Source of the DNA: G963666705 sp963666705 | GTDB taxonomy: Bacteria; Pseudomonadota; Alphaproteobacteria; CADEGL01 | Length of the DNA stretch: 64,000 bases | Direction of reading: 5' to 3' | Assembly: GCA_963666705.2 (NCBI GenBank) | Contig: CAXXKO010000004.1 | Coordinates: 1-64,000 of the forward strand | In this document: positions 26,366 through 35,054 of the stretch, piece after piece | How the letters are laid out: each line of letters begins with the position of its first letter | Numbering within the stretch: position 1 is the first letter of the stretch | Notes under the pieces: model-generated | Seen by the model: only the letters and a program-made list of their open reading frames with translations | The model's database searches: none | What the model was told of the DNA's origin: nothing | Translations under genes and position numbers: made by a program

Positions 26366-28900
26366 CTATTCTGACCGGCCCGGCCCGCACACCTCCTCCA
26401 GGAACGCCTCGAGCCCCCTGATCGCCGCCGCGTCGCCAAAGGCGCGATGGGCTCCTTCGCGCACTGCTTCCCGTTGCCGTTTGCGCCAGGCATGGTCGCG
26501 CCCCAGGCGCACGGCGATCTCGACATAGTGGTCCGCATCGCGGGCGATGGTGTCGGTGAGGGCGGCCATGGTCAGGATCGCCGCCGAGTGTCGGCCGCGC
26601 ATCATGGGCCCGGGCCAGGTCACCACCGGCAGGCCGCAGGCGAGCGCCTCGAAGGTGCTCGTACAACCGGTCCAATAGAGGGTGTCGAGGCCCACGTCGG
26701 CCTGGCGGTTGAGGTCGTAGAACGCGTCCTGGTCGAGGCGCTCCTTGATACGGCAGAAGCGCGCGGCGTCCAGGCCCCGGGCGGCGAAGGCGCGCTCGAG
26801 GCGCGCGCGGAAGCGCTCGGTCGCGTAATCCAGGCGATCGGCGATGAACCAGAAGCGGGCGTTCGGCACCGCGGCGGCGATGCGCGGGTAGATGTCGTCG
26901 TAGCGCGGCACGCTCTTGTAGAGGCTCTGGGCCGAGAGATAGACGACCTCCTCACCCGCCCCCTCGGGATCGCGCGTTATTGGCTGGTCGGCCGAGGGCA
27001 GCGGCATGGGCACCGAAATCGAGAGGTTGGGCAGGCGAACCAGGCGCTCGCTGTAATGGGCGTCGGCGTCGGCGGGCTCCTGCAACTCGCTGCTCAACAT
27101 ATAGTCGATGGTCGGCAGGCCGCTCGTGACCGGATGCCCCCAGGCCATGCACTGGACGGGGGCGAGGCGCAGGGCGGCGACGAGCTGGGTCTTGGGGTCC
27201 ATGCCGATATCGAGGAAGACGAGGGCGTCGAGCCCCGCCCCCGCGATGGCCGCGAGCGCGTCGGCATCGACCCGGGGGCAGCGGCGGAAGGCATGGACCC
27301 CGGCCTCGATGGCGGCGCTGGCCTCGTCGTGGACCACCCCGCCGGCGAACACGAAGACCTCGAAGCGCGCCGGGTCGAGGCCCGTCATCCAGGCGCCGAA
27401 CAGCTTGGTGATGGTGTGGCGCCGGATGTAGGACGACCAGAAGCCGACCCGGATGCGGCGCCCGGCCAGGGGCGGGCGCGGCGCGGGCGGCCCGGCATAT
27501 TGCGGGTAGGCCGCCTGGGCGATGCGGTTCACCAGGGCGCCGTAGCGCTTCTGCGGGGGCCCGTTGTCGCAGCCCTGGTAGTGGAGGTAGAAGTTGACCA
27601 GCTTGGTGAGGGCGTCGGCCGCGCGCCGCCGCCGGGGCTCGGTGTCGAGCGGGATGGCCGCGCCCAACTCCTCGATGCCGCGCGCCCAGCGCTCCCCCCA
27701 GGCCGCGATCTCCGCCTCCGTCTCGTAGACCACCGGCAGCAGGAGGCGCGCGGCCCACTGGGCGTGCACGTCCTCCGGGTCGAGCGCCGCCGCCCGCCCA
27801 TAGGCCTGTGCCGCGTCCTCGAGCCGGCCCTGCTCCTGGCGCACGGTGCCGAGGACGTAATGGGCGCCGCCGTCCTCGGGCGCGAGCGCGGTCGCGCGGA
27901 GGCAGGCGCCGGCCGCCGCGTCGTAGCGCTTGAGCTCGCGCAGCGCGTGGGCCAGGTTGTAGTGCGCCGCCACCAGGCCAGGGTCGAGGGCGATGGCGCG
28001 CTCGAGGCTCGCGGCCGCGTCCTCGAGCCGGCGCGCCTCCATGAGCGCCGAGCCGAGGTTGTTGTGGGCACCGGCAGAGCCGGGATCGAGCGCCACCGCC
28101 CGCTCGCCGGCCTTCACGGCGGCGCCCGTCCGTCCCAGCGCGATCAGCGCCGGGCCCAGGTTGGTGAGGATCTCCGCCGAGCCGGGGTCGAGCTGGTGCG
28201 CGCGGCGGAACGCGGCCACGGCCTCCGCCGTCCGACCCAGCTCCTGCAGCGCGCCGCCCAGATTGTTGAGGGCCTGGGGGAAATCGGGCGTGACGGTGAC
28301 GGCGCGCGCGAGCGCTTCCAACGCCTCCTCCGGCCGGTCGAGGTCCAGGAGCGCGTTGCCGAGGTTGTTGAGGGCCTCGGCGAACTCGGGCTCGAGCGCG
28401 ATGGCGCGGCGGTAGGCGGCGACGGCCTCGGCGATCTCTCCCCGGTCGCGCAGGGCCAGGCCGAGGTCGTTGTGGGCCCCGGCATTGCCCGGTGCCAGCA
28501 GAATCGCCTGGCCATAGGCCGCCACCGCCTCGTCGAGCCGCCCCAGATCGGCGAGGGCGTTGCCGAGATGGTCGTGCGCCTCGGCCACCCGGGGGTCCGC
28601 CGCCACCGCTTCGGCGAGCCGTGCCGCCGCCTCCTCGACGCGCCCGGCCTCGTGGAGGAAGACGCCGAGCAGGTGGAGCGCCGTCCCATGCCCGGGCCAG
28701 GCGGCGAGCGCCTCGTGGCACAGCGCTTCGGCCTCGTCGAGCCGGCCGGACTCGTGCGCCCCGAGCGCCCCGCGCAGCGCCGCCTCGGCCCTGGCGGCGG
28801 CGTCGGCACCTCTGGCGGAACTCGGGGGTTTGGTATTCACGCGGGCTTGCCCGGAAACATGGTGCCAGCCAGCGGACGGATGGGCCGGCGGCGCGTCCAT
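26366..28900 (-). CDS. TPR-repeat O-GlcNAc transferase-like protein (GT41)
   Basis: An 844-residue protein. Residues about 35-400 form ten or so tetratricopeptide repeats (for instance AHNDLGLALRDRGEIAEAVA and ALNNLGNALLDLDRPEEALE). The C-terminal half is a GT41 catalytic domain: IRVGFWSSYIRRHTITKLFG, MAWGHPVTSGLPTIDYMLSS and LYWTGCTSTFEALACGLPVV are the family landmarks. Bacterial relatives are predicted to O-glycosylate proteins. The start could be ATG 28900 or GTG 28840. The gene begins 12 bp downstream of tRNA-Arg on the same strand, so read-through from the tRNA promoter is possible. Confidence 0.88.
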   Translation of the reverse strand: MDAPPAHPSAGWHHVSGQARVNTKPPSSARGADAAARAEAALRGALGAHESGRLDEAEALCHEALAAWPGHGTALHLLGVFLHEAGRVEEAAARLAEAVAADPRVAEAHDHLGNALADLGRLDEAVAAYGQAILLAPGNAGAHNDLGLALRDRGEIAEAVAAYRRAIALEPEFAEALNNLGNALLDLDRPEEALEALARAVTVTPDFPQALNNLGGALQELGRTAEAVAAFRRAHQLDPGSAEILTNLGPALIALGRTGAAVKAGERAVALDPGSAGAHNNLGSALMEARRLEDAAASLERAIALDPGLVAAHYNLAHALRELKRYDAAAGACLRATALAPEDGGAHYVLGTVRQEQGRLEDAAQAYGRAAALDPEDVHAQWAARLLLPVVYETEAEIAAWGERWARGIEELGAAIPLDTEPRRRRAADALTKLVNFYLHYQGCDNGPPQKRYGALVNRIAQAAYPQYAGPPAPRPPLAGRRIRVGFWSSYIRRHTITKLFGAWMTGLDPARFEVFVFAGGVVHDEASAAIEAGVHAFRRCPRVDADALAAIAGAGLDALVFLDIGMDPKTQLVAALRLAPVQCMAWGHPVTSGLPTIDYMLSSELQEPADADAHYSERLVRLPNLSISVPMPLPSADQPITRDPEGAGEEVVYLSAQSLYKSVPRYDDIYPRIAAAVPNARFWFIADRLDYATERFRARLERAFAARGLDAARFCRIKERLDQDAFYDLNRQADVGLDTLYWTGCTSTFEALACGLPVVTWPGPMMRGRHSAAILTMAALTDTIARDADHYVEIAVRLGRDHAWRKRQREAVREGAHRAFGDAAAIRGLEAFLEEVCGPGRSE

Positions 28901-28912
28901 TCGCCCGGGATT

Positions 28913-28989
28913 TGGCGCGCCCGGCGAGACTCGAACTCACGACCTCTAGCTTCGGAGGCTAGCGCTCTATCCATCTGAGCTACGGGCGC
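28913..28989 (-). tRNA. tRNA-Arg (anticodon CCG), CCA encoded
   Basis: A 77-nt cloverleaf on the minus strand. The acceptor stem GCGCCCG pairs with CGGGCGC, discriminator G is followed by an encoded CCA, and the D arm is GCTC...GAGC. The anticodon stem CTAGC/GCTAG carries loop CTCCGAA, so the anticodon is CCG, reading CGG. The T arm has TTCGAGT. All four stems pair. CGG is abundant in this GC-rich genome. Confidence 0.96.
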
Positions 28990-29001
28990 ATCAGGGAGCT
29001 T

Positions 29002-29030
29002 GTTCTACGCCATGGGCCGCCCCGCCGCAA
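29002..29030 (-). promoter_or_regulatory. Probable sigma70 promoter of tRNA-Arg
   Basis: On the minus strand TTGCGG, a 17-base spacer and TAGAAC lie 12 bases before the tRNA 5' end. The target duplication of the ISNCY element begins at the base next to the -35 hexamer, so the insertion left the core promoter intact but replaced everything upstream. Confidence 0.55.
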
Positions 29031-29045
29031 TCCTGGCGACGGCCC

Positions 29046-30455
29046 TGTAGATAGCACACGATCTGTCCGTTCTATGTAGCACACGATCTGTCCGGTTTAT
29101 TGAGCCTCCTGTTTGAAGGGGGTGGGATGAGACGGACAGATGTTTTGCAAGGTGTGCGCATGATGAGGTTTCGGGATGTTTTCGGTCGTTGTGAGGCGGG
29201 ATCGTTGAGCCAGTTGGAGGCGGCGGAGGTGCTTGGGGTCGGCGAGCGCACGTTTCGGCGCTGGTGCCGTCGTTTCGAGTGTGAGGGCGATGCGGGGCTT
29301 CTGGACCGGCGTCTGGGCAAGCCGTCGCCCAAGCGGGTGCCGGTGGACGAGGCGATGCGGGTCGAAGCTCTTTACCGCGAGCGCTACGCGGGTTTCACGG
29401 TCAAGCACTTCCACGAGCACCTGGTGAAGGACCACGGCTTCCGCTGGGGTTACACCTGGACCAAGACGTTTCTCCACGGCCGCGGCCTGGCGGCGCCGGC
29501 GCCCAGGCGCGGGGCGCACCGGCGCAAGCGGCCGCGGCGGCCGCTCGTGGGCATGATGCTGCATCAGGACGGCTCGACGCACCGCTGGCTGCCGGGCCGC
29601 GACGAAGAGCAGGATATGATCGTCTCTCTGGACGATGCGAGCGGGGCGATCTACTCGGGCTTCCTGGTCGCCGAGGAGGGCACCATGTCGAGCTTCCAGG
29701 GGCTGGGCGAGGTGTTCGGCCGGCACGGGCTGCCGTGCGCGCTCTACACCGACCGCGCGAGCCACTACTTCCACACCCCCCAGGCGGGTGGCAAGGTGGA
29801 CCGCGACAAGCCCTCCCAGCTCGGACGGGCCTTGGCCCAGCTCGGCATCGAGCACATCGCGGCCTATTCGCCGGAGGCGCGCGGGCGCTCCGAGCGCGCC
29901 TTCCGCACCTTGCAGGACCGGCTCCCCAAGGAGTTGGCATTGGCCGGCGTCTCGACGATCGAAGGGGCCAACCGCTTCCTCGCCGAGACCTTCATTCCCG
30001 ACTACAATGCGCGCTTCGCGATCGCTCCCGAAGAGCCGGGCTCGGCCTTCGTCGCCGTGCCGGCGGAACAGTGGCGCGACGTGCTGTGCGTCCAGGAGAC
30101 GCGCACCGTCGGCAACGACAACACCGTACGCTTCCACGGCATCGTCCTGCAGATCCCGCCGTCATCGCTGAGGCCGCACTACGTCAAGGCCAAGGTCCGC
30201 GTCCACCACTATCCGGACGCCACCTACGCCATATTCCACGGGCCGCGCCCGATCGCCCGCTACCGAGGCGATGGCGCGCTTCTGGAAGGAGACACCATGA
30301 AGAGGGCCGCGTGATGCCGCTCGACGCGACCCGCCCGTGGATAAGTGGACAGCTCGGCTACGCCGACCTGACCACTTCCCCACAGGCGCCACAACATCAA
30401 CAGAGCGGTCAATCGATGTGCTACATAAACCGGCCAACTTAATTCGCTATCTACA
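29046..30455 (+). mobile_element. ISNCY (IS1202-like) element with 15-bp target duplication
   Basis: 1410 bp with short terminal inverted repeats TGTAGATAGC, and a perfect 15-bp direct repeat TCCTGGCGACGGCCC at 29031-29045 and 30456-30470. Long duplications are characteristic of the IS1202-type ISNCY group. Near the left end AGCACACGATCTGTCCG occurs twice (29052 and 29081 region), and TGCTACATAAACCGGCC lies near the right end; these are probable transposase-binding repeats. Confidence 0.92.
29127..30314 (+). CDS. ISNCY-family transposase
   Basis: A 395-residue integrase-like transposase starting MRRTDVLQGVRMMRFRDVFG after GGGGGTGGG. The N-terminal helix-turn-helix reads LSQLEAAEVLGVGERTFRRW. 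The rve-type catalytic core has Asp in MMLHQDGSTHRW, Asp in CALYTDRASHYF and Glu in SPEARGRSERAFRTLQ. Length and order match ISNCY/IS1202-group enzymes, and the reading frame is intact. The strong target duplication suggests the insertion is fairly recent. Confidence 0.92.
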   Translation: MRRTDVLQGVRMMRFRDVFGRCEAGSLSQLEAAEVLGVGERTFRRWCRRFECEGDAGLLDRRLGKPSPKRVPVDEAMRVEALYRERYAGFTVKHFHEHLVKDHGFRWGYTWTKTFLHGRGLAAPAPRRGAHRRKRPRRPLVGMMLHQDGSTHRWLPGRDEEQDMIVSLDDASGAIYSGFLVAEEGTMSSFQGLGEVFGRHGLPCALYTDRASHYFHTPQAGGKVDRDKPSQLGRALAQLGIEHIAAYSPEARGRSERAFRTLQDRLPKELALAGVSTIEGANRFLAETFIPDYNARFAIAPEEPGSAFVAVPAEQWRDVLCVQETRTVGNDNTVRFHGIVLQIPPSSLRPHYVKAKVRVHHYPDATYAIFHGPRPIARYRGDGALLEGDTMKRAA

Positions 30456-30532
30456 TCCTGGCGACGGCCCCCGCGAACGCGTTAACACCGCGCGCGCGAT
30501 AATACATAGCGTAAGGCCGGCGGCGGTTCCGG

Positions 30533-30605
30533 TGGTCACTCTCCCGGGCCTATGATGCGGGGTCACGAGTAAGCGCCCCAATAGGCAAACCAAGGAGAGT
30601 GACCA
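30533..30605 (+). other. Hairpin spanning the IS110 leader and start codon
   Basis: A 12-bp perfect inverted repeat, TGGTCACTCTCC at 30533-30544 and GGAGAGTGACCA at 30594-30605, encloses 49 bases. The 3' arm contains the AAGGAG-type ribosome-binding site and the first base of the transposase ATG, so folding would hide translation initiation. In IS110-group elements the non-coding guide RNA lies upstream of the recombinase; this leader could be part of it, which is inference. Confidence 0.6.
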
Positions 30606-31639
30606 TGACGGAGTATGTTGGGTTTGACGTATCGAAGGAAGAGACGGCGTTTTGCGTGAAGGACGTGGCGGGAAAGATATTGGCGCGCGGCAAGGTTGCG
30701 ACCGATCCGAGGGCGCTGTTCGCAGCTTTGCGGGAGCATTGTCTGTGCCCTGGCCGTATCGTTCTGGAGACGGGTACGCTGAGTGGCTGGCTGGCGCGGG
30801 ATCTGGGCCGGCTGGGGGTCTCGGTCGATGTGATCGACGCGCGCCATGCGAACGCGGTGATGCGCCTTCAGCACAACAAGACGGATGCGAACGACGCCGA
30901 GCTCTTGGCGGAGATCGCGCGCACGGGGTTTTGCCGCCCTGTGGCGGTGAAGATCGAGGTGGCGCAAGAGGCGCGGGCACTTCTCAAGGCGCGCTGTCAT
31001 CTGGTGCGCCAGCGGCGCGATACGGAGAACGCGATCCGTGGCCTGTTGGGGTCGTTGGGCCTTCGCTTTCCCAAGGGATCGGGCAAGCTGGCCGGACGCG
31101 TCCGCGAGGCGTTGGAGGGGCGTCCCGAGCTGAAGGTGATGATCGAGCCGCTTCTGTCCGCGGCGGCGGCGCTGGGCCGCGAGATCGGGCGGCTGGACGA
31201 GGCGGTCGTGGCGCGGGCGAAAGGCTCTCCGGCCTGCCGTTTGCTGATGAGCACGCCGGGGGTGGGGCCGGTGACGGCGCTGGCCTATGTGGCGACCATT
31301 GGCGAAGCGGAGCGGTTCGCCAAATCGCGCGCGGTGGGCGCCTATGTGGGGCTCACGTCGCGGCGCTGGCAGTCGGGTGGGATGGACTATTCGGGGCGCA
31401 TCTCGAAACACGGCGACGCCATGCTGCGGGCGCTGCTCTACGAGGCCGCCAACAGCCTGCTGACGGTGGTGCGCCGGGCCCACCCGCTGAAGGACTGGGC
31501 GCGCCGGATCAAGAGGCGGACCAGCCACAAGAAGGCCTGCGTGGCGCTGGCGCGCCGGCTGGCGGTGATCCTGCACCGGATGCTGATCACCGGCGAAGCC
31601 TTCCGCTGGCCGGAAAAGGAGGCCGTGGCGACGGTGTAA
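30605..31639 (+). CDS. IS110-family transposase (DEDD recombinase)
   Basis: A 344-residue IS110-family recombinase starting MTEYVGFDVSKEETAF. The RuvC-like DEDD domain shows Asp in VGFDVSKEE, Glu in VLETGTLSGWL and Asp residues in NKTDANDAELLAEIA. The C-terminal Transposase_20 domain has MSTPGVGPVTALAYVATIG and SGRISKHGDAMLRALL, with the region of the catalytic Ser. Such enzymes act with a structured non-coding RNA (bridge RNA/seekRNA) encoded in the element. Length is normal and intact. The downstream 1 kb is a repeat array that includes a copy of this gene's last codons. Confidence 0.93.
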   Translation: MTEYVGFDVSKEETAFCVKDVAGKILARGKVATDPRALFAALREHCLCPGRIVLETGTLSGWLARDLGRLGVSVDVIDARHANAVMRLQHNKTDANDAELLAEIARTGFCRPVAVKIEVAQEARALLKARCHLVRQRRDTENAIRGLLGSLGLRFPKGSGKLAGRVREALEGRPELKVMIEPLLSAAAALGREIGRLDEAVVARAKGSPACRLLMSTPGVGPVTALAYVATIGEAERFAKSRAVGAYVGLTSRRWQSGGMDYSGRISKHGDAMLRALLYEAANSLLTVVRRAHPLKDWARRIKRRTSHKKACVALARRLAVILHRMLITGEAFRWPEKEAVATV

Positions 31640-32481
31640 ACGAGCACGAGGAAACGAGAGAGTTCCGCGAGAAGCGGAAGACCCGTCCCCGCCGGGACGA
31701 TGGCCGAGGCGATCCCGTTCGCTTGGCTGCAAGGCGGACAGTCGTTCGCGATTGCGCCTGATACCTTGGGAGGCCGAAGCCAAAGGGCACTATCATGAAG
31801 CGACCCGGCGGACCCGTCGGGGAAGACTTCGCAGACAACCGTGTTCCCGGCGGAGACAAGGGTCCGGAAGGGCTTGACCAACGAACCGGAATTAGACAAC
31901 CCGTCCCCGCCGGGACGGTGGCCGAGGCGATCCCGTTCGCTTGGCTGCAAGGCGGACAGTCGTTCGCGATTGCGCCTGATACCTTGGGAGGCCGAAGCCA
32001 AAGGGCACTATCATGAAGCGACCCGGCGGACCCGTCGGGGAAGACTTCGCAGACAACCGTGTTCCCGGCGGAGACAAGGGTCCGGAAGGGCTTGACCAAC
32101 GAACCGGAATTAGACAACGGTGTAATCGAGCATGAGGAAACGAGAGAGTCCCGCGAGAAGCGGAAGACCCGTCCCCACCGGGACGATGGTCGAGGCGATC
32201 CCGTTCGTTTGGTTGCTAAGCGGACAGCCGTTCGCGATTGCGCGTAATACCTTGGGAGGCCGAAGCCAAAGGGCACTATCATGAAGCAACCCGGCGGACC
32301 CGCCGGGGAAGACTTCGCAGACAACCGTGTTCCCGGCGGAGACAAGGGTCCGGAAGGGCTTGACCAACGAACCGGAATTAGACAACCCGGCGGACCCGCC
32401 GGGGAAGACTTCGCAGACAACCGTGTTCCCGGCGGAGACAAGGGTCCGGAAGGGCTTGACCAACGAACCGGAATTAGACAA
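31632..32481. repeat. Tandem array of 218-bp units behind the IS110 gene
   Basis: The region between the recombinase and the amidohydrolase is an array. A 50-bp block (31632-31681) carries the recombinase stop, followed by units A (31682-31899) and B (31900-32117). A second copy of the 50-bp block (32118-32167, three mismatches) precedes unit C (32168-32385) and a 96-bp 3' part of a unit (32386-32481). A and B differ at about one base; C is more diverged. Each full unit starts with the hairpin CGTCCC-CGCC-GGGACG. The junction of C and the partial unit shows AACCCG microhomology. Short ORFs here do not keep frame across the 218-bp period. Confidence 0.9.
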
Positions 32482-32516
32482 CCAGACGGCGATGAGGCTC
32501 GCTCATTGCCGTCTGG
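32482..32516. other. Strong hairpin at the end of the array
   Basis: CCAGACGGC (32482-32490) pairs with GCCGTCTGG (32508-32516). Inside it ATGAG pairs with CTCAT around a GCTCG loop. It abuts the last repeat base and has no T-run, so it is not a classical terminator. It could be the original target of the element or a structured RNA end. Confidence 0.6.
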
Positions 32517-32639
32517 CAAGCGCGACCGCGCGCCCGAGCTTATGCGAGGAAGCCAAGGCCGCGGACGCGGCCGCCCGGCGTTTGAGGGAACATACGATCG
32601 GGCTTTCTTAAGGCCGATCGGTACAAGGTGGGGGGCGAC

Positions 32640-33995
32640 ATGAGTCTTCTGATCGAGAACGCGGCCGTCATCACCGTCGACGCCAAGGCCAACGTGTTCG
32701 ACCCGGGTGCCGTCTTCATCGATGGCGGGCGCATCGTCGATGTGGGGCCGAGTGCCGACGTGGCCGGCCGCCACACGGGTGCTGACCGGGTCATCGACGG
32801 GCGGCGCCGAATCGTCGCCCCCGGCCTCGTCAGCATCCACAACCATGTCGGCTATACGGTGTTCCGCGGCCGGGCCGAGGATGTGGGCCTGCGCGTCGCC
32901 ACCGGCCAGTATTTCCCCATGGGCACGGTGATCTCGCGCCAGGAGCGCTGCGCCATCGGCTCCCTCACCCTGGCCGAGCTGCTGCGCGGCGGCGTCACGA
33001 CCGTGCTCGAGATGGAGGAGGATGCCGATGTCTTCGCGCCCTTCGTCGAGGCGCTCGGCATCCGCGCCGCCATGGGGGTGATGATCCACGATGCCGACGT
33101 GGACCGCATGGCCAAGGGCGAGTTCGCGTACCTGCCCGAGATCGGCGAGCCGCTGCTGCGCCAGGCGGTCGCGTTCGCGGAGCGCTGGAACGGTGCCGCG
33201 GGTGGGCGCATCACCACCATGATGACTCCCAACATGACCATCGCCTCCTCACCCGGCCAGCTCCGCGCCATGCGCGAGGCGGCCGACCGGCTCGGCATTC
33301 GCCTCTCCATCCACCTCGGCTGGGGGCCGGCCGAGGTCGAGGTCATCGGCCGCCTCCACGGCAAGTCGCCCGCCGCCTACGCGCGCGAGAACGGCTTCCT
33401 CGATTCGGACGTGGTGGCGGCCCACTGCTATCACATGGACGAGGCGAGCATCGACGAGCTCGAGGCGAGCGGCGCCCACGTCGCCCACTGCCCGCTCATG
33501 AACTCCATGCGCGGCCACATCGCCCCCGTGCTCGACTACCGGGAGCGCGGCATCAATGTCGGCCTCGGCATCGACAATTATTTCGCCGATCATTTCGACA
33601 CCCTGCGCGCCTGCATCGGCGTCGCCCGCATCCGCGCTTCCGACGGCGAGGTCATGCTGGCGCCCGAGGCGCTCGAGCTGGCCACCATGGGTGCGGCGCG
33701 GGCGCTCGACAAGGCGGATGAGATCGGCAGCCTCGAGCCCGGCAAGCGCGCCGATATCCAGGTCGTCGATTGCCGCGCTTTGGGGCTGAGCCCGCTCCTC
33801 GACCCGGTGCGCTCCTTTGTCTATCACGCCCATTCCCATCACGTGGAGATGGTGCTGGTGGATGGCGCCGTGGTGGTCGAGGGGGGCGTGCCGGTGAACG
33901 CCGACCCGCTGGCTCTCGCCGATGCGGCCCAGGACGCGGCCGACGCCGCCTGGTCGCGCTTCATCGCCAAATACGGCGGCATCCTCGCCGATTAG
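32640..33995 (+). CDS. Amidohydrolase (cytosine/triazine deaminase-like)
   Basis: A 451-residue metal-dependent hydrolase of the AtzA/SsnA-like amidohydrolase group. Metal ligands are seen in SIHNHVGYTVF (HxH), IRLSIHLGWGP (His), VVAAHCYHMDEAS (His) and VGLGIDNYFADH (Asp). The composite beta-sandwich at both ends (VIDGRRRIVAPGLVSI and EIGSLEPGKRADIQVVDC) is typical. Deamination or dechlorination of a heterocycle is possible; the substrate is unknown. The start MSLLIENA follows GGTGGGGGGCG. It is adjacent to an SDR, which may act on the same substrate. Confidence 0.87.
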   Translation: MSLLIENAAVITVDAKANVFDPGAVFIDGGRIVDVGPSADVAGRHTGADRVIDGRRRIVAPGLVSIHNHVGYTVFRGRAEDVGLRVATGQYFPMGTVISRQERCAIGSLTLAELLRGGVTTVLEMEEDADVFAPFVEALGIRAAMGVMIHDADVDRMAKGEFAYLPEIGEPLLRQAVAFAERWNGAAGGRITTMMTPNMTIASSPGQLRAMREAADRLGIRLSIHLGWGPAEVEVIGRLHGKSPAAYARENGFLDSDVVAAHCYHMDEASIDELEASGAHVAHCPLMNSMRGHIAPVLDYRERGINVGLGIDNYFADHFDTLRACIGVARIRASDGEVMLAPEALELATMGAARALDKADEIGSLEPGKRADIQVVDCRALGLSPLLDPVRSFVYHAHSHHVEMVLVDGAVVVEGGVPVNADPLALADAAQDAADAAWSRFIAKYGGILAD

Positions 33996-34029
33996 GGCCG
34001 GGTTTCACAAAGGTATGGGCCGCGCCACA

Positions 34030-34080
34030 CCCCTCACCCTGCCCTCTCCCCCGTATGGGGGGAGAGGGCAGGGTGAGGGG
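34030..34080. repeat. Perfect 23-bp stem palindrome, REP- or terminator-like
   Basis: CCCCTCACCCTGCCCTCTCC and following bases (34030-34052) pair perfectly with 34058-34080 around a 5-base GTATG loop. It lies between the amidohydrolase stop and the SDR start with no U-run. Palindromes of this CTCACCCTGCCCTCTCCCC type are widely dispersed in proteobacterial genomes. It may slow transcription between the two genes. Confidence 0.75.
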
Positions 34081-34142
34081 GCTCGCACGATGACGATCGC
34101 GGATACCGAGCGGGTACCCGCGAACCGGGAGTGGAGGAAGAC

Positions 34143-34913
34143 ATGGCAAGAGTGGAAGGCAAGATCGCGCTCGTGACCGGCGCCGGCTCGGGCCTCGGCC
34201 GCGCTATCTCGGTCCTGCTCGCGGCCGAGGGGGCGAAGGTCGCCGTCACCGACATCAACGAGGAGACGGCGGCGGCGACGGCCGCCACGATCAACGATGC
34301 CACGCCGGGCGCGGCACTCGCCCTCCACCACGACGTGACGGACGAGGCCGGCTGGCAAGCGGTGTTGGCGCGCGCCGTCGGCCATTTCGGCGGCCTGGGC
34401 GTGCTCGTCAACAATGCGGGCATCGGCGATGCGGGGACCATCGAGGAGACCGACTTCGCGACCTGGAAGCGGGTCCACGCGGTCGACCTCGACAGCGTCT
34501 TCCTCGGCTGCAAGTACGCGATTGGGCACATGGTCGCCGCCGGCGGCGGCTCGATCGTCAACATCTCCTCGGTGGCGGGCATCATCGCCGGCCACAACAT
34601 GGCGGCCTACAACTCGGCCAAGGCCGGCGTGCGTCTGCTCTCGAAGTCGGTGGCCCTCCATTGCGCGCGCAAGGGCTACAACATCCGCTCCAACTCGGTG
34701 CATCCCACCTTCATCAACACGCCGATCCTCAAGCCCATCATCGACCGCTTCGGCGAGGCGGAGGCCTTCGCCAAGCTGCGCCGCCAGATCCCCCTCGGCC
34801 GGGTGGGCGAGCCCGACGACGTGGCCTACGGCGTGCTCTACCTGGCCTCGGACGAATCGTCCTTCATGACCGGCGCCGAGCTGGTCATCGACGGCGGCAT
34901 CAGCGCCATGTGA
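34143..34913 (+). CDS. SDR-family oxidoreductase
   Basis: A 256-residue classical short-chain dehydrogenase. The cofactor motif is TGAGSGLG, NNAG is in VLVNNAGIGDAG, the catalytic Ser in VNISSVAG and Tyr/Lys in AAYNSAKAG. Asp in VAVTDINEE suggests NAD(H) preference. The ATG at 34143 follows GGAGG. Close relatives include cyclohexanol and secondary-alcohol dehydrogenases. It is downstream of the amidohydrolase on the same strand, and a shared catabolic pathway is plausible but unproven. Confidence 0.9.
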   Translation: MARVEGKIALVTGAGSGLGRAISVLLAAEGAKVAVTDINEETAAATAATINDATPGAALALHHDVTDEAGWQAVLARAVGHFGGLGVLVNNAGIGDAGTIEETDFATWKRVHAVDLDSVFLGCKYAIGHMVAAGGGSIVNISSVAGIIAGHNMAAYNSAKAGVRLLSKSVALHCARKGYNIRSNSVHPTFINTPILKPIIDRFGEAEAFAKLRRQIPLGRVGEPDDVAYGVLYLASDESSFMTGAELVIDGGISAM

Positions 34914-35054
34914 GGGCGCCGTATCTCAACGGGAGACATTTCAATTGGGGGGACGGCACATATTCGAGTCGAGGATTCTTGACGGATAAATTTTTACTGT
35001 CCCTAATTCACTTTGGGCGCAGACGAGCGGCCTGACCGAGAAGGAGGGCTCGGC

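Noticed and set aside
32281..32643. 120-codon frame with a repeated 32-residue segment (PGGPAGEDFADNRVPGGDKG...)
   Set aside because: It arises because the 96-bp partial repeat is a multiple of three; the full 218-bp units shift frame, it overlaps the amidohydrolase start, and no ribosome-binding site or homology is recognised.
34030..34080. Intrinsic terminator between amidohydrolase and SDR
   Set aside because: The stem is very strong but no T-run follows on either strand; kept as a REP-like palindrome.
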